A stretch of DNA of 64,000 nt, taken from positions 1 to 64,000 of the forward strand of contig CAJKAR010000022.1 of the NCBI GenBank assembly GCA_905197955.1. Direction: 5' to 3'. Positions 8,661-17,212 of the stretch are shown here, piece after piece. Position numbers and translations under genes: made by a program. This stretch comes from an uncultured Lentisphaeria bacterium (GTDB taxonomy: Bacteria > Verrucomicrobiota > Lentisphaeria > Victivallales > UBA1829). The notes below the pieces were generated by a model. The model saw nothing but the letters and a program-made list of their open reading frames with translations, was not told the DNA's origin and did not search any database. Numbering within the stretch: position 1 is the first letter of the stretch; each line of letters opens with the position of its first letter.

Positions 8661-8704
8661 CTCTTCCCCTTCTTCCCACCTTCTCCCCGAATGCGGGCTC
8701 AGCA

Positions 8705-8732
8705 TTGAAAATTCCGAAATTCATGCTATGTT
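8705..8732 (+). promoter_or_regulatory. promoter of the PHP-bioD operon
   Basis: TTGAAA (8705-8710), 16-bp spacer, TATGTT (8727-8732), 29 bp before the ATG at 8762. Confidence 0.5.
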
Positions 8733-8761
8733 TATATGTTCAAAATGGAAGAAATGAAACC

Positions 8762-9631
8762 ATGCAGGATCTCATTGATTTACATACTCACAGTACCGCC
8801 TCCGACGGGTCGGAATCTCCGAGCGCCATCATCCGAAGGGCTAAGGCAAAAGGACTCCGGGGGGTCGCCCTGACCGATCACGATACCATCTCCGGACTGC
8901 GGGAGTTCCTCGCCGCAGGAAAAGAAGAAAATATCGACGCGGTTCCCGGTGTGGAACTCTCCACTTTTCTGTACAGCAAGGAACTGCATATCGTCGGGCT
9001 CTTCGTCAATCCGGAAACCCCGGAACTTCTCGATCTGCTGGAACGGATGCGGCGCGGCCGTGAAACTCGAAACCGCGAAATGATCCTGAAACTCTCCGCG
9101 GCGGGCTTCGCCGTCTCCTATGAGGAACTTCTCCAGGAAGCCGGAGGCGAAAGCATCGGGCGCCCTCACATAGCCGCCCTGCTCCTCCGCAAAGGCTACT
9201 TCAAAACCATACAGGATGCGTTCGAGCAATATCTGAAACGCGGCTGCCGCTGCTATGTGCCGCGGCTTCTGCCGGAACCGGCGGAAGCAATCCGGACCAT
9301 TCATGCCGCAGGCGGCCTCGCGATCTGGGCGCATCCCGTCAGCGGACAGACCGGAGAGCGCGCCTTCGCAAGGAAAATGCTCCGAAAACTCATCCCCGCC
9401 GGACTCGACGGAGTGGAAGTACGCTATTCCATGTTCTCCGAATATCAGACCACTATGATGAATGAACTGGCGGAGGCTGAAGGAATTCTGAAATCGGGAG
9501 GAAGCGATTTCCATGGTACCAATCAGCCGAACATTGATCTCGGATGCGGCTGCGGAAATCTCGCCGTTCCGTTCGAATATCTGGAAAAAATGCGGGAAGC
9601 ACTCGCAGCAGGAAAAGGTACCGCTCAATGA
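8762..9631 (+). CDS. PHP-domain phosphoesterase (RNase AM/YciV-like)
   Basis: A 289-residue cytoplasmic protein with the PHP metal motifs: DLHTHSTASDGS at the N-terminus, ALTDHDTISG near residue 40, PGVELST near 65, GRPHIA near 140, WAHP near 190 and GSDFHG near 250. Length and motif order match YciV/TrpH, the RNase AM family, which acts 5' to 3' on short oligonucleotides and 3',5'-bisphosphorylated nucleotides. I chose the ATG at 8762 because the DLHTH strand should sit within the first ten residues; an upstream ATG at 8705 would lie in the promoter. It is the first gene of a three-gene operon joined by 4-nt overlaps. Confidence 0.85.
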   Translation: MQDLIDLHTHSTASDGSESPSAIIRRAKAKGLRGVALTDHDTISGLREFLAAGKEENIDAVPGVELSTFLYSKELHIVGLFVNPETPELLDLLERMRRGRETRNREMILKLSAAGFAVSYEELLQEAGGESIGRPHIAALLLRKGYFKTIQDAFEQYLKRGCRCYVPRLLPEPAEAIRTIHAAGGLAIWAHPVSGQTGERAFARKMLRKLIPAGLDGVEVRYSMFSEYQTTMMNELAEAEGILKSGGSDFHGTNQPNIDLGCGCGNLAVPFEYLEKMREALAAGKGTAQ

Positions 9632-10419
9632 AACAGCTCTTCTCGCTTCTCCTTCTCCTCTCCTTTGCGCTGACCGGAATTCCTGCGGAAGACTCCAGTC
9701 TGCGCATGAATACAATCCGCGTTGTGGCGAAGGGCGGATTCAAAGAGCTCATCAAGGATGAGGTTCTCAGCCGTCTGAACCGGATGGATTCCTCGTGCGA
9801 ATTGTCCTCCGGCGATCCGGCGGATGCGGAGAAAAAGAAAACCGTCATGCTCACACTGGCTCCGGAACGGGAATGGAAGAAGAACGAATCTCTCCCCCTG
9901 CTCTGGAAAGGTGTTGTCATCGCAGTCAGCCGGAAGAATCCGTACCGGAATCTCTCCCGGCAGGAAGCGGAAAAGATCCTGAAAAACGATTTCCCGTTCT
10001 GGCCGGAAACCGATATCCCCGTCCGGAACATCTATTATCTGCCGCATACCTTTGAATCCGGGACACTTCCTCCGCGGAAAAAGGGCAAAACCCGGTTCAG
10101 TCCGGTGCGGTTTGCCGATCTTGCGGAAAAACTGCTGGAACACGATCCCCGTGCGATCGTCCTGCTGCCGCTGACCGGAGTGATCTCGCTGCCGCCTGCG
10201 CTGCAACCGGTCGCCATCGACGGAATCCTCCCGGATTTCGATTCCATCACAGGGGGGAAATACCCACTCCAGGAAAAATACAGTCTGAAAGTGCACAAGG
10301 ATGCGCCAAAAGAGATTTCCGAACTGGCGGAACTCCTGCGCTCCCCCGCCTATCAGCAGAAAATACTGAACTTCGGTGCAATCCCGATCCATACAACCAA
10401 CGGAGATGCAAAAAAATGA
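9628..10419 (+). CDS. periplasmic substrate-binding-like protein
   Basis: A 263-residue protein. The ATG overlaps the PHP stop (ATGA) and is followed at once by a signal peptide, MKQLFSLLLLLSFALTGIPA, so the longer frame from 9544 was rejected. The mature part resembles the PstS-like/PBP-like fold: an early strand IRVVAKGGFKELI, a central WKGVVIAVSRKNPYRNLS that looks like the phosphate-binding-protein hinge (usually VVNPxNPxxxLT), and a C-terminal YQQKILNFGAIPI typical of the last helix and strand. It likely binds an anion or small ligand in the periplasm, but no ABC permease or ATPase gene is nearby. The ligand is unknown. Confidence 0.65.
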   Translation: MKQLFSLLLLLSFALTGIPAEDSSLRMNTIRVVAKGGFKELIKDEVLSRLNRMDSSCELSSGDPADAEKKKTVMLTLAPEREWKKNESLPLLWKGVVIAVSRKNPYRNLSRQEAEKILKNDFPFWPETDIPVRNIYYLPHTFESGTLPPRKKGKTRFSPVRFADLAEKLLEHDPRAIVLLPLTGVISLPPALQPVAIDGILPDFDSITGGKYPLQEKYSLKVHKDAPKEISELAELLRSPAYQQKILNFGAIPIHTTNGDAKK

Positions 10420-11084
10420 CACAGGCGTTTTTTGTGACAGGAACAGGTACCGATATAGGCAAAACCTACATCACATCTCTGCTCGCCCGCTATACCACGG
10501 AACGAAATCTGACCACCGCGGTCATGAAGCCAGCTCAGACAGGAATGCTCGATCCCATGCAGGGAGATCTCGGGAAAGTCAAACAGGCGGCCCCCGGAAT
10601 TCTGGATCTTCCCATGGAGCTGGCGTGTCCCTACTGCCTGGAATTCGAGTCCTCGCCGCATCTTGCCGCGGAGCTGGCAGGAGTCCAGATTGATCTGCGC
10701 CAAATCATCCGCGCCTACCACAAAATCCGGAACGACTGGCAGCCCGATGTGATGTTTCTGGAAAGCGCCGGAGGAGTCTGCGTTCCGCTGAATCAGCGGC
10801 AGATCATGGCAAACATTCCGGAAGAACTCGCGATTCCCGCCATCGTGGTCGCGGACGCCTGCCTCGGAACCATCAACCACACGACCATGACCGTAAACGA
10901 ACTGCGCAGACACAATGTAACCGTTCGCGGAGTCATCGTCAACCGGGTCCCCGAAGACGCCGGCATCCTGATCCGCGACAACCTCAAAATGATCGAAAAA
11001 TTTGCCAGAGTCGAAGTCCTCGCCTGCGCCGCTCCGAACGGCGGCTTCTTCCAGGATGCCGGACTGCGCCATCTCTTCGGCTGA
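10416..11084 (+). CDS. bioD: dethiobiotin synthase
   Basis: A 222-residue protein with Walker A GTGTDIGKT at residues 9-17, VMKPAQTG (the DAPA-binding lysine region) near 36-43, ESAGGVCVPL near 115 (the BioD GAGG-like loop) and VVADACLGTINHT near 140. BioD makes dethiobiotin from 7,8-diaminopelargonic acid, CO2 and ATP, the penultimate step of biotin synthesis. The length equals E. coli BioD. The start overlaps the preceding stop by 4 nt. No other biotin gene is in the window, so the pathway genes must lie elsewhere. A clear terminator follows. Confidence 0.92.
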   Translation: MTQAFFVTGTGTDIGKTYITSLLARYTTERNLTTAVMKPAQTGMLDPMQGDLGKVKQAAPGILDLPMELACPYCLEFESSPHLAAELAGVQIDLRQIIRAYHKIRNDWQPDVMFLESAGGVCVPLNQRQIMANIPEELAIPAIVVADACLGTINHTTMTVNELRRHNVTVRGVIVNRVPEDAGILIRDNLKMIEKFARVEVLACAAPNGGFFQDAGLRHLFG

Positions 11085-11118
11085 TCCCCCGGAAGAGTTC
11101 CTTTCCACCCCCTCTTTT

Positions 11119-11155
11119 CCAATCTCCCGCTGAACGGCGGAGATTGGATTTTTTT
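11119..11155 (+). terminator. terminator after bioD
   Basis: CCAATCTCC pairs with GGAGATTGG, with an inner CGC/GCG extension around TGAACG, followed by a run of T (11149-11155). Rho-independent terminator, 34 bp after bioD. Confidence 0.9.
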
Positions 11156-11167
11156 CGCGTTTTCTAC

Positions 11168-11195
11168 TTGAAATTGGCGTTCCCGGATATATATT
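11168..11195 (+). promoter_or_regulatory. promoter of parE
   Basis: TTGAAA (11168-11173), 16-bp spacer ending CCGGATA, TATATT (11190-11195), 31 bp before the ATG at 11227. Nearly the same as the rpmB promoter. Confidence 0.6.
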
Positions 11196-11226
11196 CAGGA
11201 TCGTACTATTACCAGGAAGGCTGAAC

Positions 11227-13065
11227 ATGGAAGAAAAGGAACAGGATACCTCTTTAAATACCCCCTCCCCCAACGGAACAGTTTACGACGCAAGCACGAT
11301 CAAAACCCTGAGTTCCCTGGAACATATCAGGCACCGTCCCGGCATGTATATCGGCAGAATGGGCGACGGTTCCCATCCCGACGACGGGGTCTACGTCATG
11401 ATCAAGGAGATCATCGACAACAGCATTGACGAATATATCATGGGCTACGGCCGCAGAATCGATATCTCCATCGAAGGTTCCGCCATCCGGGTACGGGACT
11501 ACGGACGAGGCATCCCGCTGGAAAAACTCGTTGACTGCGTCTCCCAGATCAACACGGGAGCCAAATACAACAGCGATGTCTTCCAGTTCTCCGTCGGACT
11601 CAACGGAGTCGGAACCAAAGCGGTCAACGCGCTCTCCGAACGTTTCACGGCAATGGCCGTCCGCGAGGGAAAATTCAAAAAGGCAGTCTTCGAAAAAGGC
11701 GTCCTCAAAGAGGAAAGCGACGGAACAACCGAGGAACGAAACGGCACCATGATCGAATTCGTTCCCGATGCCACCCTCTTTCCCAAATACGTCATCAAGC
11801 AGGAATATGTCGAACGCCGTCTCTGGATGTATGCGTATCTGAACAGCGGACTTTCCCTCTATCTCAACGGACAGGCCCGCTATTACTCCAAAAACGGACT
11901 CAAGGACCTCATCAATACGGAAGTCACCGGCGAAAGCCTTTATGAAATTGTCCACTACAAGGACAAAACTCTCGAATTCGCCTTTACGCATACCGCCGAT
12001 TTCGGCGAGAAGTATTACTCGTTCGTCAACGGACAGTACACCAACGACGGCGGAACTCATCTTTCCGCATTCAAAGAGGGACTTCTCCGCGCCGTCAACG
12101 AGTTTTCCGGAAAAGATTATGACGGCAAGGACCTGCGTGACGGCATCGTCGGCACGATAGCCATCAAACTTCAGGATCCCGTTTTCGAATCGCAGACAAA
12201 AAACAAGCTCGGCAATACGGATATCAAAGGCTGGATTGTCGGAACAGTCAAGCAGGCGGTCGTCGATTATCTCCACCGCCATCTCGACGAAGCGGAACTT
12301 CTGCTGGAAAAAGTCCGGAAAAACGAGGTGGTCCGCAAAGAGATCCAGTCCGTCCAGAAAAAGACCAAGGAGATGTCCAAACGCATGAGTTTGCGCAACA
12401 GCAAGCTCAAAGACTGCAAATATCATTTCGGCGACCGCTCCAAATTCGGCGACAACACCATGATCTTTCTCACCGAAGGAGACTCCGCAGGAGGCTCCAT
12501 GGTCCAGAGCCGCGATCCGAACACGCAGGCGGTCTTCTCCCTCAAGGGAAAACCCTTCAACTGCTACGGCAAGAAGATCGAAACGGTTTACAACGTGGAA
12601 GAACTCTTCTACATCATGAAGACCCTAGACATCGAAGAGGATATCGACAATCTGCGTTATGCCAAAGTGGTCATCGCCACCGATGCCGATGTGGACGGTC
12701 TCCATATCCGGAACCTGCTCATCACCTTTTTCCTGACCTATTTCGAACCGCTGATCCAGACCGGTCATCTCTACATTCTGGAAACGCCGCTCTTCCGTGT
12801 CAGAAACAAAAAAGTGACCTACTACTGCTACTCCGAAGAGGAGCGCGATCAGCGAGCCAAAGAACTCGGAAAATCCGCTGAAATCACTCGATTCAAAGGA
12901 CTTGGAGAAATCTCTCCCGGAGAGTTCGGACAGTTTATCGGAGAAAACATCCGTCTGGAACAGGTCATGATCGATCATACAAAAGGCATCAACGAGATGC
13001 TCAAATTCTACATGGGCGACAACACTCCCGACCGCTGGGAGCACATCGTCAATCATCTGGTGTAA
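11227..13065 (+). CDS. parE: DNA topoisomerase IV subunit B (ParE-type)
   Basis: A 612-residue type IIA topoisomerase ATPase subunit. The GHKL ATP site shows EIIDNSIDE (catalytic Glu and Asn) near residue 64, DYGRGIPL near 97 and GLNGVGTKAVNALS near 125. The transducer Lys is in the QTKNKLGN region near 325. The TOPRIM domain has EGDSAGGS near 417 and DADVDG near 480. Length and the intact downstream ParC-type partner indicate the compact ParE/second-gyrase class found in Bacteroidota and Chlamydiota. It drives ATP-dependent strand passage, mainly decatenation. An AGGAAGGCTGAAC ribosome binding site precedes the ATG. Whether a separate gyrase exists cannot be seen here. Confidence 0.88.
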   Translation: MEEKEQDTSLNTPSPNGTVYDASTIKTLSSLEHIRHRPGMYIGRMGDGSHPDDGVYVMIKEIIDNSIDEYIMGYGRRIDISIEGSAIRVRDYGRGIPLEKLVDCVSQINTGAKYNSDVFQFSVGLNGVGTKAVNALSERFTAMAVREGKFKKAVFEKGVLKEESDGTTEERNGTMIEFVPDATLFPKYVIKQEYVERRLWMYAYLNSGLSLYLNGQARYYSKNGLKDLINTEVTGESLYEIVHYKDKTLEFAFTHTADFGEKYYSFVNGQYTNDGGTHLSAFKEGLLRAVNEFSGKDYDGKDLRDGIVGTIAIKLQDPVFESQTKNKLGNTDIKGWIVGTVKQAVVDYLHRHLDEAELLLEKVRKNEVVRKEIQSVQKKTKEMSKRMSLRNSKLKDCKYHFGDRSKFGDNTMIFLTEGDSAGGSMVQSRDPNTQAVFSLKGKPFNCYGKKIETVYNVEELFYIMKTLDIEEDIDNLRYAKVVIATDADVDGLHIRNLLITFFLTYFEPLIQTGHLYILETPLFRVRNKKVTYYCYSEEERDQRAKELGKSAEITRFKGLGEISPGEFGQFIGENIRLEQVMIDHTKGINEMLKFYMGDNTPDRWEHIVNHLV

Positions 13066-13068
13066 CAC

Positions 13069-15438
13069 ATGGCAAAGAAGAAATCAGCAAAACAATCCCC
13101 CGATCCGCAGCCGCCTGAAAAGACCGCCGCGCCGGGAATCTCCACCCCATCCGCTTCAGAAACTCCTGCGGAACCGGAAAACACGGAGGATCAGGAAGAT
13201 CAGGAGGCGTTCGGCGAAATCGCCAAGGTTCAGACCGGTTCCAATGCCCGTCTCAAAGAGATGATGGATACGAACTTCATCGAATACGCCTCCTATGTCA
13301 TCAAGGAGCGCGCCATTCCTGATATTGACGACGGTCTCAAGCCCGTTCAGCGACGCATTCTCTGGGCAATGCACCGGACCGACGACGGATCGTTCCACAA
13401 GGTTGCCAACGTCATCGGCGACACCATGAAGTTCCATCCCCACGGCGATGCATCCATCGGCGACGCGCTCGTCGTGCTGGCCAACAAGGAGCTCTACATC
13501 GACAAGCAGGGAAACTACGGCAGCATCATCACGGGGCATCCCGCAGCGGCGCCCCGGTACATTGAAGCCCGTCTCTCGCCCCTCGGCAGAGAAGTCCTGT
13601 TCAACGACGACATCACGACCGTTGTGGATTCCTACGACGGACGCAATGTGGAACCCGTCTGTCTTCCGATCAAGATCCCCTCGCTCCTTCTGATGGGTGC
13701 GGAAGGCATCGCAGTCGGCACGAACACACGCATCATGCCGCACAACTTCAATGAACTGCTCAACGCCCAGATCGCCATTCTCCAGGATCGCGATTTCGAA
13801 CTCTATCCGGACTTCCTCCAGGGCGGAATCATGGACGCCTCCAAATACGAGGACGGCAACGGCAAAATCACGGTCCGGGCCAAAATCGACATCGACGGGA
13901 GAAATCTCATCATCCGTGAAATTCCGCCGTTCACCAATACGGAAAAGCTCATGGAGTCCATCGAAAAGGCCGCGACAAAAGGCAAAATCAAGATCGCGAC
14001 CATTCATGACCTGACGGCAAAAGAGGTCTGTATCGAAATCGTACCGCAGCGCGGATACGACCCCCAGCGAGCTCTCCAGGCGCTCTACTCCTATACCGAC
14101 TGCTCCATGACGGTCACACTTAATTTGATGGTCATCAAAGAGAACCGCCCCGTCCGAATGACCGTAAAGGAGGTTCTCTACCGCAATACGGAAAAACTGC
14201 TGGAATATCTCCGGGCGGAACTGAATATCGAAATCGGAAAACTGCTGGAGAAACTGTTATCCAGAACGCTTGCACAGATTTTCGTTGAGGAGCGCATCTA
14301 CAAACGCATCGAAACGTGCAAGACTTACGAGCGGATCGCCGCCGAAGTACGAAACGGACTGGAAGACTTCCGCGACGAATGGGCGCCGATCGTTCAGATG
14401 CTCAAGGAAAACGTGGAACTGCGCGGACTCGCCGCAGGAGACAAAGCCGCCGAACTGCGTTTGAAACAGCTTTCGGAAGGCATCATTCCGGATGCGGATG
14501 TGGAAACACTGCTTGCGATCCCGATCCGCCGCATCTCCCTCTTCGACATCGAGAAGAACAAGAAGGAGATGGAGGAGATCCGGAAACAGCTCGACATCAA
14601 CAACAAAAACCTCAAACGGCTGAAGAGCTACGCGGTCAAATACCTTACCTCTCTGCTGGAAAAATACGGACCGAACTTCCCCCGCAGGACCAAAATCGAG
14701 CTGGAAGGATTCCAGAAGATCGATATGGAAAAAATCGCCCTCAACAACATCCGCGTCTACTGGGACCGCAAGGGATGCTATGTGGGAACCAATGTCAAAA
14801 GCGATGATGTCGTGGTCTGCAACGAATTCGATCATCTTCTCTGCGTCGAGCGCAAAGGAAGCTATAAAATCATCGACATTCCCGAAAAGATTTTCATCGA
14901 CAAGCTCTACGAATTCCGCAAATATGACAAAACTACGGAATTTGGAATTGTCTATTCGGACACCAAAACGGGAAAGGTCTATTACAAGCGCTGCACGATC
15001 AGTCAGTTCATCAAGGACAAAGAGTACCGGATCTGTCCGGAGAACTGCCGTCTGGAGCTCATCACGCCTCGTCCGAACGCCATCTACGAGTGCCGGATCG
15101 ACACGCCGATCCGGGCGCGTCAGCTCCAGAAGATCAATCTTTCCGAAGCACCTCAGCGTTCTCCGAAAGCCGGAGGAGCTCTGCTCTTCCCCCGGAAACT
15201 GCTGAAAATCACCTTTGTCCAATACCTCGACGGAACCGAACAGCCGGAAGATCCTCCGCTGATCGCCCTGCCGCCTGAGGAACCGAAGGAGAAAACACAT
15301 CCGAAACCAAAACGGGATCCGGAAACCGGAGTAATCGAGGACGGAACCGTGAAAAAGCCGGAACCGAAGGAACCGATTCGTCCGAAACCATCGGAAGAAG
15401 AGGAAAACTGGGGCATCTCTCAACTGGATCTATTCTGA
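13069..15438 (+). CDS. parC: DNA topoisomerase IV subunit A (ParC-type)
   Basis: A 789-residue breakage-reunion subunit starting 3 bp after parE. Residues 1-55 are a low-complexity Pro/Glu-rich extension. The core begins NFIEYASYVIKERAIPD; the winged helix has HPHGDASIGD; and the active tyrosine is in PRYIEARLS near residue 165. The C-terminal region has a shortened beta-propeller-like part without a GyrA box (QRRGGKG), which argues for ParC rather than GyrA. The last 65 residues are Pro/Glu/Lys-rich and end in WGISQLDLF. At the position of E. coli GyrA Ser83 it has Ala (HPHGDA). Ser at that position is a usual quinolone contact. Confidence 0.87.
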   Translation: MAKKKSAKQSPDPQPPEKTAAPGISTPSASETPAEPENTEDQEDQEAFGEIAKVQTGSNARLKEMMDTNFIEYASYVIKERAIPDIDDGLKPVQRRILWAMHRTDDGSFHKVANVIGDTMKFHPHGDASIGDALVVLANKELYIDKQGNYGSIITGHPAAAPRYIEARLSPLGREVLFNDDITTVVDSYDGRNVEPVCLPIKIPSLLLMGAEGIAVGTNTRIMPHNFNELLNAQIAILQDRDFELYPDFLQGGIMDASKYEDGNGKITVRAKIDIDGRNLIIREIPPFTNTEKLMESIEKAATKGKIKIATIHDLTAKEVCIEIVPQRGYDPQRALQALYSYTDCSMTVTLNLMVIKENRPVRMTVKEVLYRNTEKLLEYLRAELNIEIGKLLEKLLSRTLAQIFVEERIYKRIETCKTYERIAAEVRNGLEDFRDEWAPIVQMLKENVELRGLAAGDKAAELRLKQLSEGIIPDADVETLLAIPIRRISLFDIEKNKKEMEEIRKQLDINNKNLKRLKSYAVKYLTSLLEKYGPNFPRRTKIELEGFQKIDMEKIALNNIRVYWDRKGCYVGTNVKSDDVVVCNEFDHLLCVERKGSYKIIDIPEKIFIDKLYEFRKYDKTTEFGIVYSDTKTGKVYYKRCTISQFIKDKEYRICPENCRLELITPRPNAIYECRIDTPIRARQLQKINLSEAPQRSPKAGGALLFPRKLLKITFVQYLDGTEQPEDPPLIALPPEEPKEKTHPKPKRDPETGVIEDGTVKKPEPKEPIRPKPSEEEENWGISQLDLF

Positions 15439-15452
15439 AAGGACTGGGAAAC

Positions 15453-15920
15453 ATGAGCGGAACACAGGAACACAAGCGTCCGGACTGGGATGAGTATTTT
15501 ATGGAAATCGCCAATGTTGTGGCACTCCGGAGCAACTGTTCGCGCCGGCATGTCGCGGCGGTGATCGTCAAGGACAAGCGCATCATCTCGACCGGCTACA
15601 ACGGAACGCCGCGCGGAATCAGGAACTGCTGTGAAGGAGGATGTCCCCGCTGCTCCTCGGAGGCGCCTTCCGGAACCGGACTGACCGAGTGTCTCTGTTC
15701 CCACGGAGAGGAAAATGCCATTGTGCAGGCGGCGTATCACGGGATCGCCGTCAAGGACTCCACGCTTTATACCACGTACAGTCCATGCCTTCTCTGTGCA
15801 AAAATGATCATCAACGCGGGAATCCGGGAAGTCGTCTACAAGGAGCGCTACACCATCGACGGAACCGCGCGCAAGATCCTGATCGAAGCCGGCGTCAAAA
15901 TCCGCGCTCTGGGAGAATAA
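15453..15920 (+). CDS. dCMP deaminase (ComEB-like)
   Basis: A 155-residue zinc deaminase. The catalytic motif is HGEENA near residue 85 (His ligand and proton-shuttling Glu), followed by PCLLC near 112 (two Cys ligands). A Cys-rich insert, CCEGGCPRC near 52-60, is typical of deoxycytidylate deaminases, where it can bind a second zinc. The enzyme turns dCMP into dUMP for dTMP synthesis. It lies 14 bp after parC, with AAAGGACTGGGAAAC in front, and is probably co-transcribed with it. Confidence 0.88.
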   Translation: MSGTQEHKRPDWDEYFMEIANVVALRSNCSRRHVAAVIVKDKRIISTGYNGTPRGIRNCCEGGCPRCSSEAPSGTGLTECLCSHGEENAIVQAAYHGIAVKDSTLYTTYSPCLLCAKMIINAGIREVVYKERYTIDGTARKILIEAGVKIRALGE

Positions 15921-15925
15921 AATCC

Positions 15926-16576
15926 GTGCGGGATCTGAAACTTTACTGGAACAGCATCGCTGAGACGAAAGAGTTCACGACTCCGATGCGTTCCGATCTC
16001 TTTGCGCGTCATGTGAAGCGGAATGCGGAAATTCTGGATCTCGGCTGCGGATACGGAAGAATCATGCATGAGCTTTCCGAGCTGGGATACACCCGTCTCC
16101 GCGGAATTGATTTCTCGGAAGGACTCATCCGGCGCGGCAGACGCCTGTATCCGGACCTGAAGCTGGAAGTGCAGCAGAGCAGACAGATTGATTTTCCCGA
16201 TTCCAGTTTTGATGCAGTCCTTCTCTGCGCGGTCCTCACCTGCATTCCCCGCGATGCGGATCAGGAGTTTCTCCGGGATGAAATTTTCCGGGTTCTGCGT
16301 CCGGGCGGAATTCTTTATGTCAACGACTTTCTCCTGAATACCGATCCCCGCAACCGGAAACGCTACGAGGAAGCCTTGCCGAAATACGGCACCTATGGAG
16401 TTTTTGAACTGCCGGAAGGTGCGGTTCTGCGCCATCATGCTCCGGAACAGGTGCATCAATTCTTCGAGCCATTCGAACGGCTTGAATTCGAAACGACGGT
16501 CTATCGCACCATGAACGGCCACACCTCCAACGGCTACTGCTTTCTCGGCAGAAAATCCCCCTCTCCAGCCTCCTGA
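15926..16576 (+). CDS. SAM-dependent class I methyltransferase
   Basis: A 216-residue protein. I chose the GTG at 15926 (GGGAGAA 8-9 nt upstream, 5 bp after the deaminase stop) over a much longer frame that would overlap the deaminase gene. Motif I is ILDLGCGYGR at about residues 32-41, motif II is RGIDFSEGLI, motif IV is FDAVLLCAVLTCIP, and motif post-I/V is FRVLRPGGILYVND. This is the Methyltransf_11/25 group. It ends with a short domain seen in small-molecule methyltransferases. The substrate is unknown. Probably the last gene of the parE operon. Confidence 0.82.
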   Translation: MRDLKLYWNSIAETKEFTTPMRSDLFARHVKRNAEILDLGCGYGRIMHELSELGYTRLRGIDFSEGLIRRGRRLYPDLKLEVQQSRQIDFPDSSFDAVLLCAVLTCIPRDADQEFLRDEIFRVLRPGGILYVNDFLLNTDPRNRKRYEEALPKYGTYGVFELPEGAVLRHHAPEQVHQFFEPFERLEFETTVYRTMNGHTSNGYCFLGRKSPSPAS

Positions 16577-16597
16577 AAAGCAAAAAAGAAACGCCCC

Positions 16598-16626
16598 CTC
16601 CTCCGGACAAACTCAGTCCGGAAGAG
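16598..16626. terminator. terminator between convergent genes
   Basis: CTCCTCCGGAC pairs with GTCCGGAAGAG (one mismatch) around a 7-nt loop. Read on the minus strand it is followed by a T-rich stretch, so it best fits the small minus-strand gene at 16663. It may also stop the plus-strand operon. Confidence 0.7.
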
Positions 16627-16662
16627 TTCGGATGCATTGAAAAGAAAACGGATCGCAATCGT

Positions 16663-16926
16663 TCAGAGAACCATCATCCAGTAAACCGCACCGAAGAGAA
16701 GCTGGAGCAGGAAAGCGATCAGAAAAATCATCCATCCGTTCCGGTTGATGCTTTTCGCACGGTTCGGCGCCACATCTTTCCATGCATAATACAGAAGCGA
16801 CGAAACCAGGATCACGATCCACATTCCGATGCACGGAACACAAAATCCGCAGAACCAGAGAAAAATAATCCACCCGACCGGCGTCGTATCCGCCGGACTC
16901 CGTCCATTCTGAAGCTCATTTCCCAT
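16663..16926 (-). CDS. small two-helix membrane protein
   Basis: An 87-residue protein with two hydrophobic helices (about 17-45 and 65-87) separated by YYAWKDVAPNRAKSINRNGW. This matches the membrane module of the 349-residue zinc-ribbon protein at 6845 (YYAWKNVSPKKAKKINKCGW), so the two are paralogous parts. The start is the ATG at 16926 with AGGGGG 9 nt before it. A longer open frame upstream has no good start. Function unknown; no neighbouring gene explains it. Confidence 0.7.
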   Translation of the reverse strand: MGNELQNGRSPADTTPVGWIIFLWFCGFCVPCIGMWIVILVSSLLYYAWKDVAPNRAKSINRNGWMIFLIAFLLQLLFGAVYWMMVL

Positions 16927-17212
16927 TGTGACATACCCCCTGTTTTGAGTTGATGCAGTACAGTATACAGCGGCGGAACATATTTCAAGGGAAAAAGGGC
17001 AAAGAAAATGAAAAAAACAGCGGAACGGCTCCCCGGTAAACGGATGAAGGCGGAGTCGGAAAATCATCATTTGCCGAACAATGGAGATTTTCTTGCGTTT
17101 GAAACTGGTTTTCTTGGAAAAGAGAGTATATATTACCGGAAAACAGGTTGTTTGTCCGAAGGATTCGGACATTGTACGACTCATACAGTTCAGAAAACAT
17201 AAGGTTGGAAAA

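Noticed and set aside
11254..12426. A 390-codon open frame on the minus strand opposite parE
   Set aside because: Shadow of parE; low-complexity Asp/Phe/Gly composition typical of antisense translation. Similar frames opposite the DUF6259 gene, parC and ilvD were rejected for the same reason.
15641..15925. Methyltransferase starting inside the dCMP deaminase gene
   Set aside because: The first 95 codons would be a frame-shifted reading of a conserved gene. The GTG at 15926 has a good ribosome binding site.
17081..17212. N-terminal extension of the leuB product by 44 residues
   Set aside because: No ribosome binding site at 17081, and the [10 protein letters not shown] loop should lie within the first 20 residues, as it does from 17213.
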